From Xenococcaceae cyanobacterium MO_188.B29 (GTDB taxonomy: Bacteria > Cyanobacteriota > Cyanobacteriia > Cyanobacteriales > Xenococcaceae), in NCBI GenBank assembly GCA_030065155.1, contig JASJDI010000020.1:1-44758 (forward strand): 44,758 nucleotides of DNA, written 5' to 3'. Numbering within the stretch: position 1 is the first letter of the stretch; every line of letters begins with the position of its first letter. The notes beneath the pieces were generated by a model, which worked only from the letters and a program-made list of their open reading frames with translations, made no database searches and was not told the DNA's origin. Of the stretch, positions 1 to 8,769 are shown piece by piece. The translations under genes were made by a program, and so were the position numbers.

Positions 1-98
1 GACGATTTTTCTAGTTCTAAAGCTCCCCTTCCCGCACTCGCCTGCCTCCTGCCTTTTTCAACAACCAAATTTAAAAGCGTGACAGCTTACGGTGTTAA

Positions 99-998
99 AT
101 GTTAAATGACAAAATTCCCCTAATTCTAATTGTCGATGACGATCGCACCATGTGCTCTTTACTCAATCTGGCAATGGAGGAAGAAGGTTATCGAGTAGTG
201 GAGGCAGAAAACGGAGAACAGTGTCTTTCTGAATTTACTCATTTCCAACCCGATCTAATTCTTTTGGATGCAGTAATGCCAGATATTGATGGTTTTACCT
301 GCTGCCAAAAAATTCGCCGTTTACCAGCAGGCGATCGCCTGCCAATTTTGATGATTACCGTCCTCGATGACCAAGAGTCCGTAGAGCAAGCTTTTAGAGC
401 AGGGGCAACAGACTATATTACTAAACCAATTCATTGGTCGGTATTATCTCAACGAGTACGCCGTTTACTAGATGACGATCGAGTTTGGACAGAATTAACA
501 GCAGTTGAAGAACAATTACGACAACAACAAGCTTGGGAAAAATTAATTAGCAATATTCTAGAGCAATTAGTCTCAGGCGATCGCGATTTTCAGCTCATCG
601 AGATTTTGAACTTAATACGTCAGTGGTCGCAAAGCATCAGAGTATATTTGTATCAGTCTAATTCAGCAACATATCTAGAGTCTGTTGCCGTAGGCTATCC
701 ATTAATTGAAGACATTTTTACCACAGAGGTTAATTTTGTTGCTGAATACGGGGAACAATATCAACAAGGACAGGCAATTGTGATTGAAGATATATCCCAA
801 GCGGACTTACCTCCTGCGGAAATAGAGCAACTGAAGCAATTAAAAACTCAGTCTTTAGCGATTGTCCCCATTAAAACAGAAGAGCGAATCTTAGGCTTAC
901 TGACGATTCACTTCTCTGGCACATTTCCCCAAGATCGATTATCTCCAAACCGATTATTAGATTTAGCAAATCTTTTAACAATAACTGATAACTGTTGA
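99..998 (+). CDS. Response regulator with receiver and GAF-like domains
   Basis: A 299-residue cytoplasmic signalling protein. The receiver domain (about residues 8-125) shows acidic residues D13-D15, the phosphoacceptor D57 in a LLLDAVMPDIDG context, T87 and K109 in TDYITKP, so it should be phosphorylated by a histidine kinase, which is not in the window. Residues about 140-295 look like a GAF domain of the type common in cyanobacterial sensors. There is no DNA-binding output domain, so its action is probably through protein contacts. The final residues TITDNC and the stop lie inside a heptamer repeat. The next gene starts 20 bp downstream on the same strand, suggesting cotranscription. The receiver call is firm; the GAF call is moderate. 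Confidence 0.85.
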   Translation: MLNDKIPLILIVDDDRTMCSLLNLAMEEEGYRVVEAENGEQCLSEFTHFQPDLILLDAVMPDIDGFTCCQKIRRLPAGDRLPILMITVLDDQESVEQAFRAGATDYITKPIHWSVLSQRVRRLLDDDRVWTELTAVEEQLRQQQAWEKLISNILEQLVSGDRDFQLIEILNLIRQWSQSIRVYLYQSNSATYLESVAVGYPLIEDIFTTEVNFVAEYGEQYQQGQAIVIEDISQADLPPAEIEQLKQLKTQSLAIVPIKTEERILGLLTIHFSGTFPQDRLSPNRLLDLANLLTITDNC

Positions 999-1015
999 CT
1001 GATAACTGATAACTG
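981..1015 (+). repeat. Heptameric tandem repeat (ATAACTG type), five units
   Basis: Five 7-bp units: ATAACTG twice, TTGACTG, then ATAACTG twice. The TGA stop of the response regulator gene (996-998) lies in the third unit, and the ATG of the NACHT gene follows 3 bp after the array. It belongs to the short tandemly repeated repetitive (STRR) class known from cyanobacteria. Confidence 0.85.
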
Positions 1016-1018
1016 ATT

Positions 1019-3322
1019 ATGGCAAAGCGATCGCTCAAAGCATCTCCCCCAGGAATTGATAAAGCTAAAAAAGCTTTTGAGCGCACTGGTTGGACTCAAG
1101 AGTACTTGGCAGCAGAAGTAGGTTTATCTACTCGTCAATCAGTCTGGAAATTTTTTTCGGGGAAACCCATCGAACGTCATATTTTTATCGATCTTTGTTT
1201 CCAATTAAGTTTAGATTGGCAGGATATTGCCGACTTACCACCCCTACCCCCCAGAGATAAATCCTTAACCGAACAGCCTACGTTTTCTGTAGCTGTAACT
1301 GCACCAAATTCTAATCAATTAGTCACTCAGGTGCGATCGCAAGTAAGCGGACAAATAAAAGCTCAATGTGGCACAATCCAGTCTTTTTTTGAATTTGCCC
1401 AACCTCTGGCTCTAGACAATATCTATACCAATCAAAATGTACTTACTCGCCTCAGCAATCAACGTTGGTTAGAAATATCCGATCTCCAAAATTCCCGTCA
1501 GCGCACTCTTAGAGATCTGACTATTGAGACTATCCCCGCGCTAGAAGCCGTAAATAATCATCAGAAATTAATGCTTTTGGGCAAACCAGGAGCAGGTAAA
1601 ACTACTTTTTTACAGCATCTTGCTCTTGAGTGTATTCAAGGAAATTTTAAAGCTGATTGTATTCCTATCTTTATTTTCTTAAGAACTTTTGTCGTTCAAG
1701 CTAAAGAATGTCAAGATTTTAGTTTACTAGGTTATCTAGAACGCTTTTGGCATAATTACAATTTATCTTTAGAACAAATAACTACTCTATTACAACAAGG
1801 CAAAGTTTTAATTCTCCTCGATGGGTTGGATGAAATTCCCCCAGAATACGAACAATTAATTTTTCAACAAATTCAGCAATTTTCTCAGCTTTACTATCAA
1901 AATTCTTTTGTTATTACTTGTCGTTTAGCTGGACAGCAATATCGTTTTAATGGTTTTACCTATGTTGAATTAGCTGATTTCAATCCTACTCAAGTGGAAA
2001 TCTTTGCTCAAAGATGGTTTATAGCTACTTCTCAAGAGTTTAAAACTGGACAGCATAAAGCTCAACAATTTCTCGAACAACTACAACACAAAAATAATCG
2101 AGCAATTCGCGAACTAGTTACCACTCCTATTTTGTTAAACTTAATTTGTTCTGTCTTTCAAGAACGATTATCTTTTCCTGATAAACGAGCCAGATTGTAT
2201 CAAGAGGGATTAGATATCTTACTGGTCAGATGGGATCGCTCCAGAGGAATTAAGCGCGATCGCGCCTATAATAATCTTGCTTTAGCCGATAAAATTAAAC
2301 TCCTCAGTCAAATTGCTGCAGTTAATTTTGAGCAGGGTAATTATTTCTTTGAGACTGACCAACTTTTACAAACAATTGCCGATTATTTAGCAACTTTACC
2401 TGATGCTCACAACGATCCAGAAACCCTCCGCTTAGATAGTAAAGCTATCCTCAGAGCGATCGAAGTTCAACATGGATTACTAATCGAAAGAGCTAGAGGA
2501 ATTTATTCTTTTTCTCATTTAACTTTTCAAGAATATCTAACTGCTCGAAAAATAGTTTCTAGTCGCAATTCTGAGGAGTTACACCATGCTTTACAACAGT
2601 TAGCAACTCAAATTGCTAATCCTCAATGGCGCGAGGTAATTCTCTTAACAGCTAGTATGCTTCCTAACGCAGATTACTTAATGCAGCAGCTTAAAATCCA
2701 AGTTGATGCGTTACTGAAAGAAGATTCCCAATTACAAGGGTTTCTGCAATTTATCGATCGGAAAACCAAAGCGTTATCTGTACCCTATAAACCAGCAGCA
2801 GTGAGGGCTTTTTATTTTAGTCTGTTTCATAATCGCGATTTAAACCTGGCGATCGCTCTTGACCCTCAACTAGCCAAGGGTTTAGCTAACGATCTGGCTT
2901 TAGACTTAGCTTTAGAAAGAGCTTTCGATCTCGCTCTATCTTTAGTTAAAAATCCCGAAATCAAACAAATTCTCAACTTCAGTTTTGCCTTGGAGTTTGA
3001 GTCTAATCTGATTCTCTCCCCAGACATGAAACAAGCTCTCGATTCCCTTAAACAAAAACTTCCCGATCCTGCTAAGGGTAAAGAACATTTATTAACTTGG
3101 TGGTCAACTAATGGTGAAGATTGGGTCAACAAGTTTCGTCAAGGGATCGATCGATATCGTTATTACAGCATTGATTGGAAATTTAATGCCGATCGGCAAG
3201 AATTATTACACAAATACTATAAAAGCAGCCAATTTTTACTTCAATGCCTTGATAGTAATTTTAATCTGACTTTTACTATACGAAAAACAATTGAAGACAC
3301 ATTTTTAATTCTAAGTAATTAG
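1019..3322 (+). CDS. NACHT-domain NTPase with N-terminal HTH-like segment (bacterial NLR-like)
   Basis: A 767-residue STAND-type NTPase. Residues about 1-75 resemble a small helix-turn-helix or death-fold-like adaptor common at the front of cyanobacterial NACHT proteins (motif GWTQEYLAAEVGLSTRQSVW). The NACHT core has Walker A GKPGAGKT at 188-195 and Walker B VLILLDGLDE at 263-272, followed by the winged-helix region and FSHLTFQEYLTA near 500. The C-terminal ~200 residues are helical with no leucine-rich, WD40 or TPR repeats visible. Relatives of this architecture include bacterial NLR-like phage-defence proteins, while others are uncharacterised regulators. It probably forms one transcription unit with the upstream response regulator. 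Family call firm, function inferred only. Confidence 0.85.
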   Translation: MAKRSLKASPPGIDKAKKAFERTGWTQEYLAAEVGLSTRQSVWKFFSGKPIERHIFIDLCFQLSLDWQDIADLPPLPPRDKSLTEQPTFSVAVTAPNSNQLVTQVRSQVSGQIKAQCGTIQSFFEFAQPLALDNIYTNQNVLTRLSNQRWLEISDLQNSRQRTLRDLTIETIPALEAVNNHQKLMLLGKPGAGKTTFLQHLALECIQGNFKADCIPIFIFLRTFVVQAKECQDFSLLGYLERFWHNYNLSLEQITTLLQQGKVLILLDGLDEIPPEYEQLIFQQIQQFSQLYYQNSFVITCRLAGQQYRFNGFTYVELADFNPTQVEIFAQRWFIATSQEFKTGQHKAQQFLEQLQHKNNRAIRELVTTPILLNLICSVFQERLSFPDKRARLYQEGLDILLVRWDRSRGIKRDRAYNNLALADKIKLLSQIAAVNFEQGNYFFETDQLLQTIADYLATLPDAHNDPETLRLDSKAILRAIEVQHGLLIERARGIYSFSHLTFQEYLTARKIVSSRNSEELHHALQQLATQIANPQWREVILLTASMLPNADYLMQQLKIQVDALLKEDSQLQGFLQFIDRKTKALSVPYKPAAVRAFYFSLFHNRDLNLAIALDPQLAKGLANDLALDLALERAFDLALSLVKNPEIKQILNFSFALEFESNLILSPDMKQALDSLKQKLPDPAKGKEHLLTWWSTNGEDWVNKFRQGIDRYRYYSIDWKFNADRQELLHKYYKSSQFLLQCLDSNFNLTFTIRKTIEDTFLILSN

Positions 3323-3664
3323 ACAAATGTCAATTATCCATTGATAAAAAAACTAAGTCAGCAAGAAAATTTGTAAATTCTGTAAAGAAAACCCAACTAG
3401 AGTAATTATAATTAACTCTATCATGTTGTGTAACTCAGTTTACTTCAACCACAAATTACCAAATTATCTTTTTATCCTTATCTTTCTTAACATAGTTAAT
3501 TTTTTTCAACCAGAACTTGCTTGATTAAGCTTAAAATCAGCGAAAAAAGAGCAACTTAAGGATTAAAAGAGGCAATCTTTAGTGCCTGAGTTCCAAAGCA
3601 CAACATCTATATAAATACAGACAGTCGGATTAATGTAACTTAGTAAATAAGAGAATAAAGAAAA
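3323..3664. other. AT-rich intergenic stretch
   Basis: No credible gene. An imperfect inverted repeat (AGAGT, AATTATAATT, AACTCT; 3399-3419) lies about 80 bp past the NACHT stop and could be a weak terminator, though no T-tract follows. The rest presumably carries the promoter of the P450-like gene; I cannot assign boxes with confidence. Confidence 0.4.
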
Positions 3665-4567
3665 ATGTTCGGTTCCCTAAAATCTTTATTTAATCCTCTG
3701 AGGATAACCATTCCTTTTTTAATAGACATTATTATTGTTTCAGACCCAGACCAGATTAAGAAAATAGAAAATTCTGGTGATGTCGATCGCTTGCATTCCT
3801 ACGATACTAAATCCCTACCTCTGTGGGTAAAGTTTTATTTTCGGTCAACAAAATTCCACGATGATAAGCGTGATTTATGGTTCTGTCCTTTTGAACCTAC
3901 TTCTAATCCTACTTATCAACCAAGACGAGCCTATCTTGAAGAAAAAACAGCTACTGGTTACAGCCAAGACGATGTCAAAGAAATTGCTCAATTACTAAGA
4001 ACTGGAGCCTCAGACGATGTTTTAGCTCATGCCATGGTGCAAGTTGTTAATAAAAGATTCTTTGAGCAAGAAATTCCCCAAGAAATTACCGAAACAGCAA
4101 AATACACGGTGCAGAAATTTAGCGAAGCTGTTTTACCTTGGAAATATACCAAGGGTGTAAAATCCCAAAAAGAAATCATGAATTACTGTGAGCATATCTT
4201 ACCTAAAGATGTTCATATTTTAGATGTTGGACATAATATTGGGGAAGTTGTCCAAGCAACAGCAGGTTCTCTAAAAACTTTAAACAATAACCTAGATAAA
4301 CCAGTTGAAGACATCTTTACAGAATACGCGCCAACTCCTCAAGTACCTAGAATTGCTATTAAAGCTTCTACTTTTGATGGTCTTTTATCTTCTCCTATAA
4401 CTCCAGGGAAAACAGTTTTAATTCTGCAAATTGCTAAAGCTGCTGCCAAAACTAAGGATATTTGGTTTACTTTTAGCGCAGGGCAGTCAGAACGAGCTTG
4501 TGTTTTTAAAGACTTCTTCTTGAATTTTATGAGTGACTTGCAGCAGGAATTGCAAGTAAAAAAATAG
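3665..4567 (+). CDS. Short cytochrome-P450-like protein (possible hydroperoxide-metabolising type)
   Basis: A 300-residue protein whose C-terminal third matches the P450 pattern: VPRIAIKASTFDG, then an SPITPGKTVLILQIAKAA segment, then FSAGQSERACVFKDFF, a heme-thiolate loop with candidate ligand C279. The spacing C-x2-K-D-F resembles the loop of CYP74 fatty-acid hydroperoxide enzymes more than the usual C-x-G-x3-A. The N-terminal part (IIIVSDPDQIKKIE) resembles the first P450 beta strands. The chain is much shorter than a normal P450 (about 400-500), and a standard ExxR helix was not evident, so it may be a compact, divergent or degenerate member. It precedes the alpha-dioxygenase on the same strand, which suggests a linked oxylipin pathway. 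Alternative: unrelated heme-free protein. Confidence 0.45.
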   Translation: MFGSLKSLFNPLRITIPFLIDIIIVSDPDQIKKIENSGDVDRLHSYDTKSLPLWVKFYFRSTKFHDDKRDLWFCPFEPTSNPTYQPRRAYLEEKTATGYSQDDVKEIAQLLRTGASDDVLAHAMVQVVNKRFFEQEIPQEITETAKYTVQKFSEAVLPWKYTKGVKSQKEIMNYCEHILPKDVHILDVGHNIGEVVQATAGSLKTLNNNLDKPVEDIFTEYAPTPQVPRIAIKASTFDGLLSSPITPGKTVLILQIAKAAAKTKDIWFTFSAGQSERACVFKDFFLNFMSDLQQELQVKK

Positions 4568-4609
4568 TTAAGTACCGAAACATAATTATTTACAAATTAA
4601 ATATGCCTC

Positions 4610-4637
4610 TTTTCCCTATTCCCTATTCCCTATTCCC
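4610..4637 (+). repeat. Heptameric tandem repeat (TATTCCC)
   Basis: TTTTCCC followed by three TATTCCC units between the P450-like gene and the dioxygenase gene. STRR-class low-complexity array; no protein is encoded. Confidence 0.8.
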
Positions 4638-4749
4638 TGTGTAAATAGTAAATAATTTTTCCTGAGTACTTAAACCCCGTCCAGATAGAAAACAGTAGTT
4701 TTGTCTTCAGAAATATTTTTAAGTTATTAATCCATCACATTTAATACCC

Positions 4750-4784
4750 ACTACTCACTACTTATTACTTACTACTCACGACTT
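4750..4784 (+). repeat. Heptameric tandem repeat (ACTACTC type) before the dioxygenase gene
   Basis: Five heptamers (ACTACTC, ACTACTT, ATTACTT, ACTACTC, ACGACTT) end 16 bp before the dioxygenase ATG, directly upstream of the purine-rich ribosome-binding region AAAAAGGAAA. Confidence 0.8.
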
Positions 4785-4800
4785 AAAAAGGAAATCTATC

Positions 4801-6546
4801 ATGTTTAACATTCCCTGGCATAAATTACCTACGCTCCTAGCTCTATTTAAACTCAGTCGATTTCGTGATGCTTTGCGAGAAAACAATCTCCACGACACTT
4901 CCCAAGTGCCAGAGCAAGATAAGCTACCACAACCTGTTCCTAGTCCTGATGATAAACATTTAGTAGCTCGAACTGCTGATGGTAGTTACAACGATCTCGA
5001 ACATCCAGCAATGGGTATGGCGGGTACTCGGTTAGGACGAAATATAGCCTTAAAAGATGCCAAAGTAGATACCAAAAATTTACTGACTCCTAATCCTCGC
5101 ACTGTCAGCCAAGTATTGCTAAAGCGGAATAAATTTATCCCGGCAACCATTCTCAATCTTCATGCTGCATCATGGATTCAATTTCAAACTCATGACTGGT
5201 TTACCCATGGCAATAATCAAACTGATAATAGTTTTTCCATTCCTAAGAATGGTTCAGAGGACATCTTAGAAGTTCCTAAAACCCTAAAAGACCCTACTCG
5301 CACGGATGATAATACTGACCCTGCGACTTTTATTAATCATGTTACCCATTGGTGGGATGCCTCGCAGCTTTATGGTAGTGATGAGGCAACTATTAACAGT
5401 TTGCGTTCTCACCAAGATGGCAAAATGCTGATCGATGAAGCTGGTTTTTTACCCTTTGATGAGAGCCAAGGTATCGATTTGGTTGGTTTTCCTGGTTCGA
5501 CAGGTAGCTGGTGGACAGGTTTAAGTATGTTGCATACTTTGTTTATCAAAGAGCATAATACTATTTGCGATCGCCTTAAACAGACTTATTCAGATTGGAA
5601 TGACCAACAACTTTTTGATAAAGCAAGATTAATTAATTCCGCTTTGCTAGCAAAAATTCATACTGTAGAATGGACTCCCGCTATTCTCCCCAATCCTAGG
5701 ACCCAAATGGCTATGAATATTAATTGGTGGGGTATTTTGGGTAAGGATGTTAAAAAGCTTGTTGGTCGCCTTGGTAATGGAGAAATTCTGAGTGGAATTA
5801 TTGGCTCAAATACCGATCATCACGCAGCACCCTACTATCTCACCGAAGAATTTGTCTCTGTATACAGGATGCATCCTCTAATTCCTGATGAGGTAGATTT
5901 TTATGACCACAGCAATGGTCAACATCTGATAACAAAACAGTTCCGAGAGATTTTTGGTAAGAGTACCCGTGACTTTATGCAATCTGTCTCTATGGAAGAT
6001 TTATTTTACTCTTTTGGGATTCAGCATCCAGGTGCTGTTACCTTACATAACTACCCTAACTTTCTCCGCGCTCTGATCAAAGAAGATGGTAGCGGTGCAT
6101 TTGATTTAGCTGCGGTTGATATTTTACGAGACAGGGAAAGAGGTGTACCACGCTACAATCGTTTCCGTGAATTGCTTGGTAGAGAAAGGGTTAAATCTTT
6201 TGACGATATTACCAGTAATCCCCAATGGGTTAAAGAACTTCGTGAAATCTATAACAACGATATCGATAGTGTGGATTTAATGGTTGGTCTGTTTGCTGAA
6301 GACTTACCCGATGGCTTTGGTTTTAGCGATACTGCTTTTCGTGTTTTTATTCTGATGGCTTCTCGAAGACTAAAAAGCGATCGCTTTTTTACTGAAGATT
6401 ATCGGGCGGAAATTTATACTAAATTCGGTTTAGACTGGATTGAAAATAACACTTTCTTATCAGTAATCCGCCGTCATCATCCAGAACTTGCACCAGCTTT
6501 ATATGGTGTGGAAAATGGTTTCCAAGCTTGGCGAAAATTAACTTGA
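4801..6546 (+). CDS. Fatty acid alpha-dioxygenase (heme peroxidase/cyclooxygenase superfamily)
   Basis: A 581-residue enzyme strongly resembling plant alpha-DOX (pathogen-inducible oxygenase), which adds O2 to carbon 2 of fatty acids giving 2-hydroperoxides that decay to shortened aldehydes. Distal heme histidine H131 sits in FQTHDWFTHG; the catalytic tyrosine and proximal histidine are Y355 and H358 in EEFVSVYRMHPLIPD. Other family blocks are INHVTHWWDASQLYG, AVTLHNYPNFLRAL, DRERGVPRYNRFRELL and ASRRLKSDRFFTEDY. The length is near that of plant enzymes (about 630-640) and no membrane segment is obvious. A good RBS (AAAAAGGAAA) supports the start. The P450-like gene upstream may process its products. 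A cyanobacterial linoleate 10S-dioxygenase is a more distant alternative. Confidence 0.88.
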   Translation: MFNIPWHKLPTLLALFKLSRFRDALRENNLHDTSQVPEQDKLPQPVPSPDDKHLVARTADGSYNDLEHPAMGMAGTRLGRNIALKDAKVDTKNLLTPNPRTVSQVLLKRNKFIPATILNLHAASWIQFQTHDWFTHGNNQTDNSFSIPKNGSEDILEVPKTLKDPTRTDDNTDPATFINHVTHWWDASQLYGSDEATINSLRSHQDGKMLIDEAGFLPFDESQGIDLVGFPGSTGSWWTGLSMLHTLFIKEHNTICDRLKQTYSDWNDQQLFDKARLINSALLAKIHTVEWTPAILPNPRTQMAMNINWWGILGKDVKKLVGRLGNGEILSGIIGSNTDHHAAPYYLTEEFVSVYRMHPLIPDEVDFYDHSNGQHLITKQFREIFGKSTRDFMQSVSMEDLFYSFGIQHPGAVTLHNYPNFLRALIKEDGSGAFDLAAVDILRDRERGVPRYNRFRELLGRERVKSFDDITSNPQWVKELREIYNNDIDSVDLMVGLFAEDLPDGFGFSDTAFRVFILMASRRLKSDRFFTEDYRAEIYTKFGLDWIENNTFLSVIRRHHPELAPALYGVENGFQAWRKLT

Positions 6547-6739
6547 AAATTAAGTAGGGCGTTCCTCGATTATCAATGGACAATTGACAATTGACGAGCG
6601 ACCCTGCTGCGGTTTCCTCAGCTACGAAACGCACGAGTCGTGACAATTTTGGATTTTTAGTTGTCTATTGTCAATTTTTGAATTTATATAGTTTTAGGAA
6701 TGTTTATTTTTCTAGATACAATTCTGAAAGGATTTAATA

Positions 6740-7225
6740 TTAGTTATCATCGAAGAGAGCAAAACTTTTGGCATCGGAAGTATCGTAAATTTCTATATTT
6801 TCTCCACGACGCAGCATCCGTTTACCCAGACGAGGAAAGTCTGCAATCTCGTAATCAAGATTTTCTCCGCCCATCAAATAAACTAGCTCCTCATCAAAAG
6901 GGTTACACAGATGATGTGCTATCGATGGCGTAGGGAATCCCATAAAATCCCCTGCACTAACTTCAAATTGCTCATCATTAATTTCTGCAATTCCTCGACC
7001 CGAAATAATATAGATCCATTCTTCTTCTCGATCGTGGGCATGATAAACAAAGGATTCTTTACCCGCTGGAATCTTAGCGAGACTTACACCTGTTCTTTTG
7101 AGTCCAACCAAACGACTTATACGAGTGCCATTAATCGATGAGTTAGGATTCCAGGGATGGGAAAAATTAACTTCTTGCTCAGCTATTTCACTAGCCCGTA
7201 AAAGAAAGGAATTTTTTTCTGTCAT
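6740..7225 (-). CDS. Cupin-domain protein
   Basis: A 161-residue single-domain cupin. Motif 1 is YHAHDREEEWIYIISGRG (metal-binding H, H and E, then the conserved G) and motif 2 is GDFMGFPTPSIAHHLCN (P, H, N). Such small cupins bind a divalent metal and may be sugar isomerases, dioxygenases or ligand sensors; nothing here fixes the substrate. It is encoded convergent to the dioxygenase gene and immediately follows the nucleotidyltransferase-like gene on the minus strand (20 bp apart), so the two may be cotranscribed. Confidence 0.8.
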   Translation of the reverse strand: MTEKNSFLLRASEIAEQEVNFSHPWNPNSSINGTRISRLVGLKRTGVSLAKIPAGKESFVYHAHDREEEWIYIISGRGIAEINDEQFEVSAGDFMGFPTPSIAHHLCNPFDEELVYLMGGENLDYEIADFPRLGKRMLRRGENIEIYDTSDAKSFALFDDN

Positions 7226-7245
7226 ATTATTGCTTTATTGCATAT

Positions 7246-8088
7246 CTAGGAACTAGTATCGCACAATTGGAGGATGGCATGAATCCAGGATAAATCAGTT
7301 GCCTTATCCCGTTGCAGAGAAAGTGTTTCATGGAGTTTGACAACTTGATGTTGATAAACCTTCAATAATTCACCTAACGCATAAAGTATGGATTGTTTAT
7401 CCAGTGTGGCATAGGAGAGCTTCAAACCCTCAATCAAAGTTTTACTACCACGCTGCTCGAAGTGAGATGGAGAACCTAAACCTGAAGAGGGGAGGCTTTT
7501 TCGATCATAATCGTCAAATTGGATCAAAATTCCGCGAAAACTATCTAGTTGAGATTGAGCATAGAAAAGCTCGCCACGCATGACTCGACGATACACCTCT
7601 TCTGCATAGGCTAGACCTTTACTTATCAGTCGATCGACTTCTCTAATATCTAGGGTGTACTCTAACCCATAAGATGCTTGGATAACTTCTTTGACCAAAT
7701 CTTGAGGATCGTAAATCAATTGAGTTGGTAATAAGTACCATGGAGAAGGCTTAAGCTCCTTTGGCTGGAAATATAGCACATCTACTTTGTTAAATGGCTG
7801 GTAGTGAGAGACACAAACCCAAGGATTTCCTGCCCATTCGTTGTACAGCCATTCTCCCCACTGCCTTGGAGCGGAAAAACGCTCTGAGACAATCTGCTCA
7901 TACAATTCTGGCTGAATCACAACCCGAAAATCTATGTCTGAAAATTCGTCAGCAGAATTTGCTGCAACAGAACCTTGGATATATAAAGCCTCAACACTTT
8001 TTTTAGTGAGAAAATACTCGACAATCCTATCAAGTAAATGTTGACGAGCTAGATTGAGTTCCTCTGGACTGAATCTCATGCACAACAC
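7246..8088 (-). CDS. Nucleotidyltransferase-fold protein (aminoglycoside adenylyltransferase-like)
   Basis: A 280-residue protein with the pol-beta-type nucleotidyltransferase signature QGSVAANSADEFSDIDFRV: G39-S40 and the metal-binding D51 and D53. The C-terminal helical part (about 130-270) resembles streptomycin/lincosamide nucleotidyltransferase relatives. It would transfer a nucleotide to a small hydroxyl substrate; the substrate cannot be told. An alternative start is M4. It lies between the nif-related minus-strand genes and the cupin, and is probably unrelated to nitrogen fixation. Confidence 0.65.
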   Translation of the reverse strand: MLCMRFSPEELNLARQHLLDRIVEYFLTKKSVEALYIQGSVAANSADEFSDIDFRVVIQPELYEQIVSERFSAPRQWGEWLYNEWAGNPWVCVSHYQPFNKVDVLYFQPKELKPSPWYLLPTQLIYDPQDLVKEVIQASYGLEYTLDIREVDRLISKGLAYAEEVYRRVMRGELFYAQSQLDSFRGILIQFDDYDRKSLPSSGLGSPSHFEQRGSKTLIEGLKLSYATLDKQSILYALGELLKVYQHQVVKLHETLSLQRDKATDLSWIHAILQLCDTSS

Positions 8089-8131
8089 AAAATTCTGAAT
8101 TACTACTTTATTAATAGTAACTAAGCAATAC

Positions 8132-8539
8132 TTACTTAACTTGCTGGCTTCGAGGACAAGTTTCTAAATCTTCAACAATTTTGGCTGGTGCTAAACCAAT
8201 CCAAGCATCAATCCGATCGCGATCGAACCCTACTTGATAAACATTTCCTACTTGAATGAGTGGACGACGAATCAAGAGGGGATATTGAATCATTAACTGT
8301 AATGCTGTCTCTTCATCCAAATTTTCGGGAACTACTTCCCCTGATTTAACCATAGGTGCAGTGCGATTAAACCACTCAGCTACAGGGCGATCGGCAAAAA
8401 AAGAACGTAAACTGGCAACTGTCCAGGGAGTTTCCAATAGATTATAAGCAATTACTTGATGTCCCGCAGCCGATAAAATAGCTTTTTGCTTAGTATTATT
8501 AATACAGCCTGGTTTTTCATAGAAAATTACTTGTGTCAT
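8132..8539 (-). CDS. ArsC-family nitrogenase-associated protein
   Basis: A 135-residue thioredoxin-fold protein of the ArsC/Spx family subgroup repeatedly found in nif clusters. The active-site-like loop near the N-terminus is EKPGCINNTKQK, with one Cys (C12) and no CxxC partner, so it is not a classical disulphide reductase. The IRRPLIQVG block with the ArsC-type RRP is present. It is the last gene of the minus-strand series running from nifP. Its role in nitrogen fixation is not established. Confidence 0.8.
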   Translation of the reverse strand: MTQVIFYEKPGCINNTKQKAILSAAGHQVIAYNLLETPWTVASLRSFFADRPVAEWFNRTAPMVKSGEVVPENLDEETALQLMIQYPLLIRRPLIQVGNVYQVGFDRDRIDAWIGLAPAKIVEDLETCPRSQQVK

Positions 8540-8585
8540 ATTTTTTTAGTAGTTAGTAGTTATTAGATCTATATTGAAAATAGAA

Positions 8586-8622
8586 TTCAGGAGTTCAGGA
8601 GTTCAGGAGTTCAGAAGTTCAG
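8586..8622. repeat. Octameric tandem repeat (TTCAGGAG)
   Basis: Three perfect TTCAGGAG units, one TTCAGAAG and a partial TTCAG. Unlike the other arrays in the window the period is 8 bp. It lies between the ArsC-like gene and the 2Fe-2S ferredoxin gene. Confidence 0.9.
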
Positions 8623-8769
8623 CATGAACTTATTTTCATACCTGGGTTGTGAACGCTAGTTCATGACATCTCTTGCAAAAGTAAATTTTTAATTCATTTC
8701 TCTGTTGTCTTCCTTGTCTCCCTTGTTTTCCTAAACCGATCGATTAAGACTTATGCAAGAAGTCTGTAG

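Noticed and set aside
41-98. Possible gene end or promoter at the left edge
   Set aside because: Too little sequence; no open frame or box can be supported.
4660-4680. TCCTGAGTACTTAAAC upstream of the alpha-dioxygenase gene as a third copy of the nif array
   Set aside because: It resembles the nifP motif but lacks the AATACT core and the 22-bp-spaced partner.
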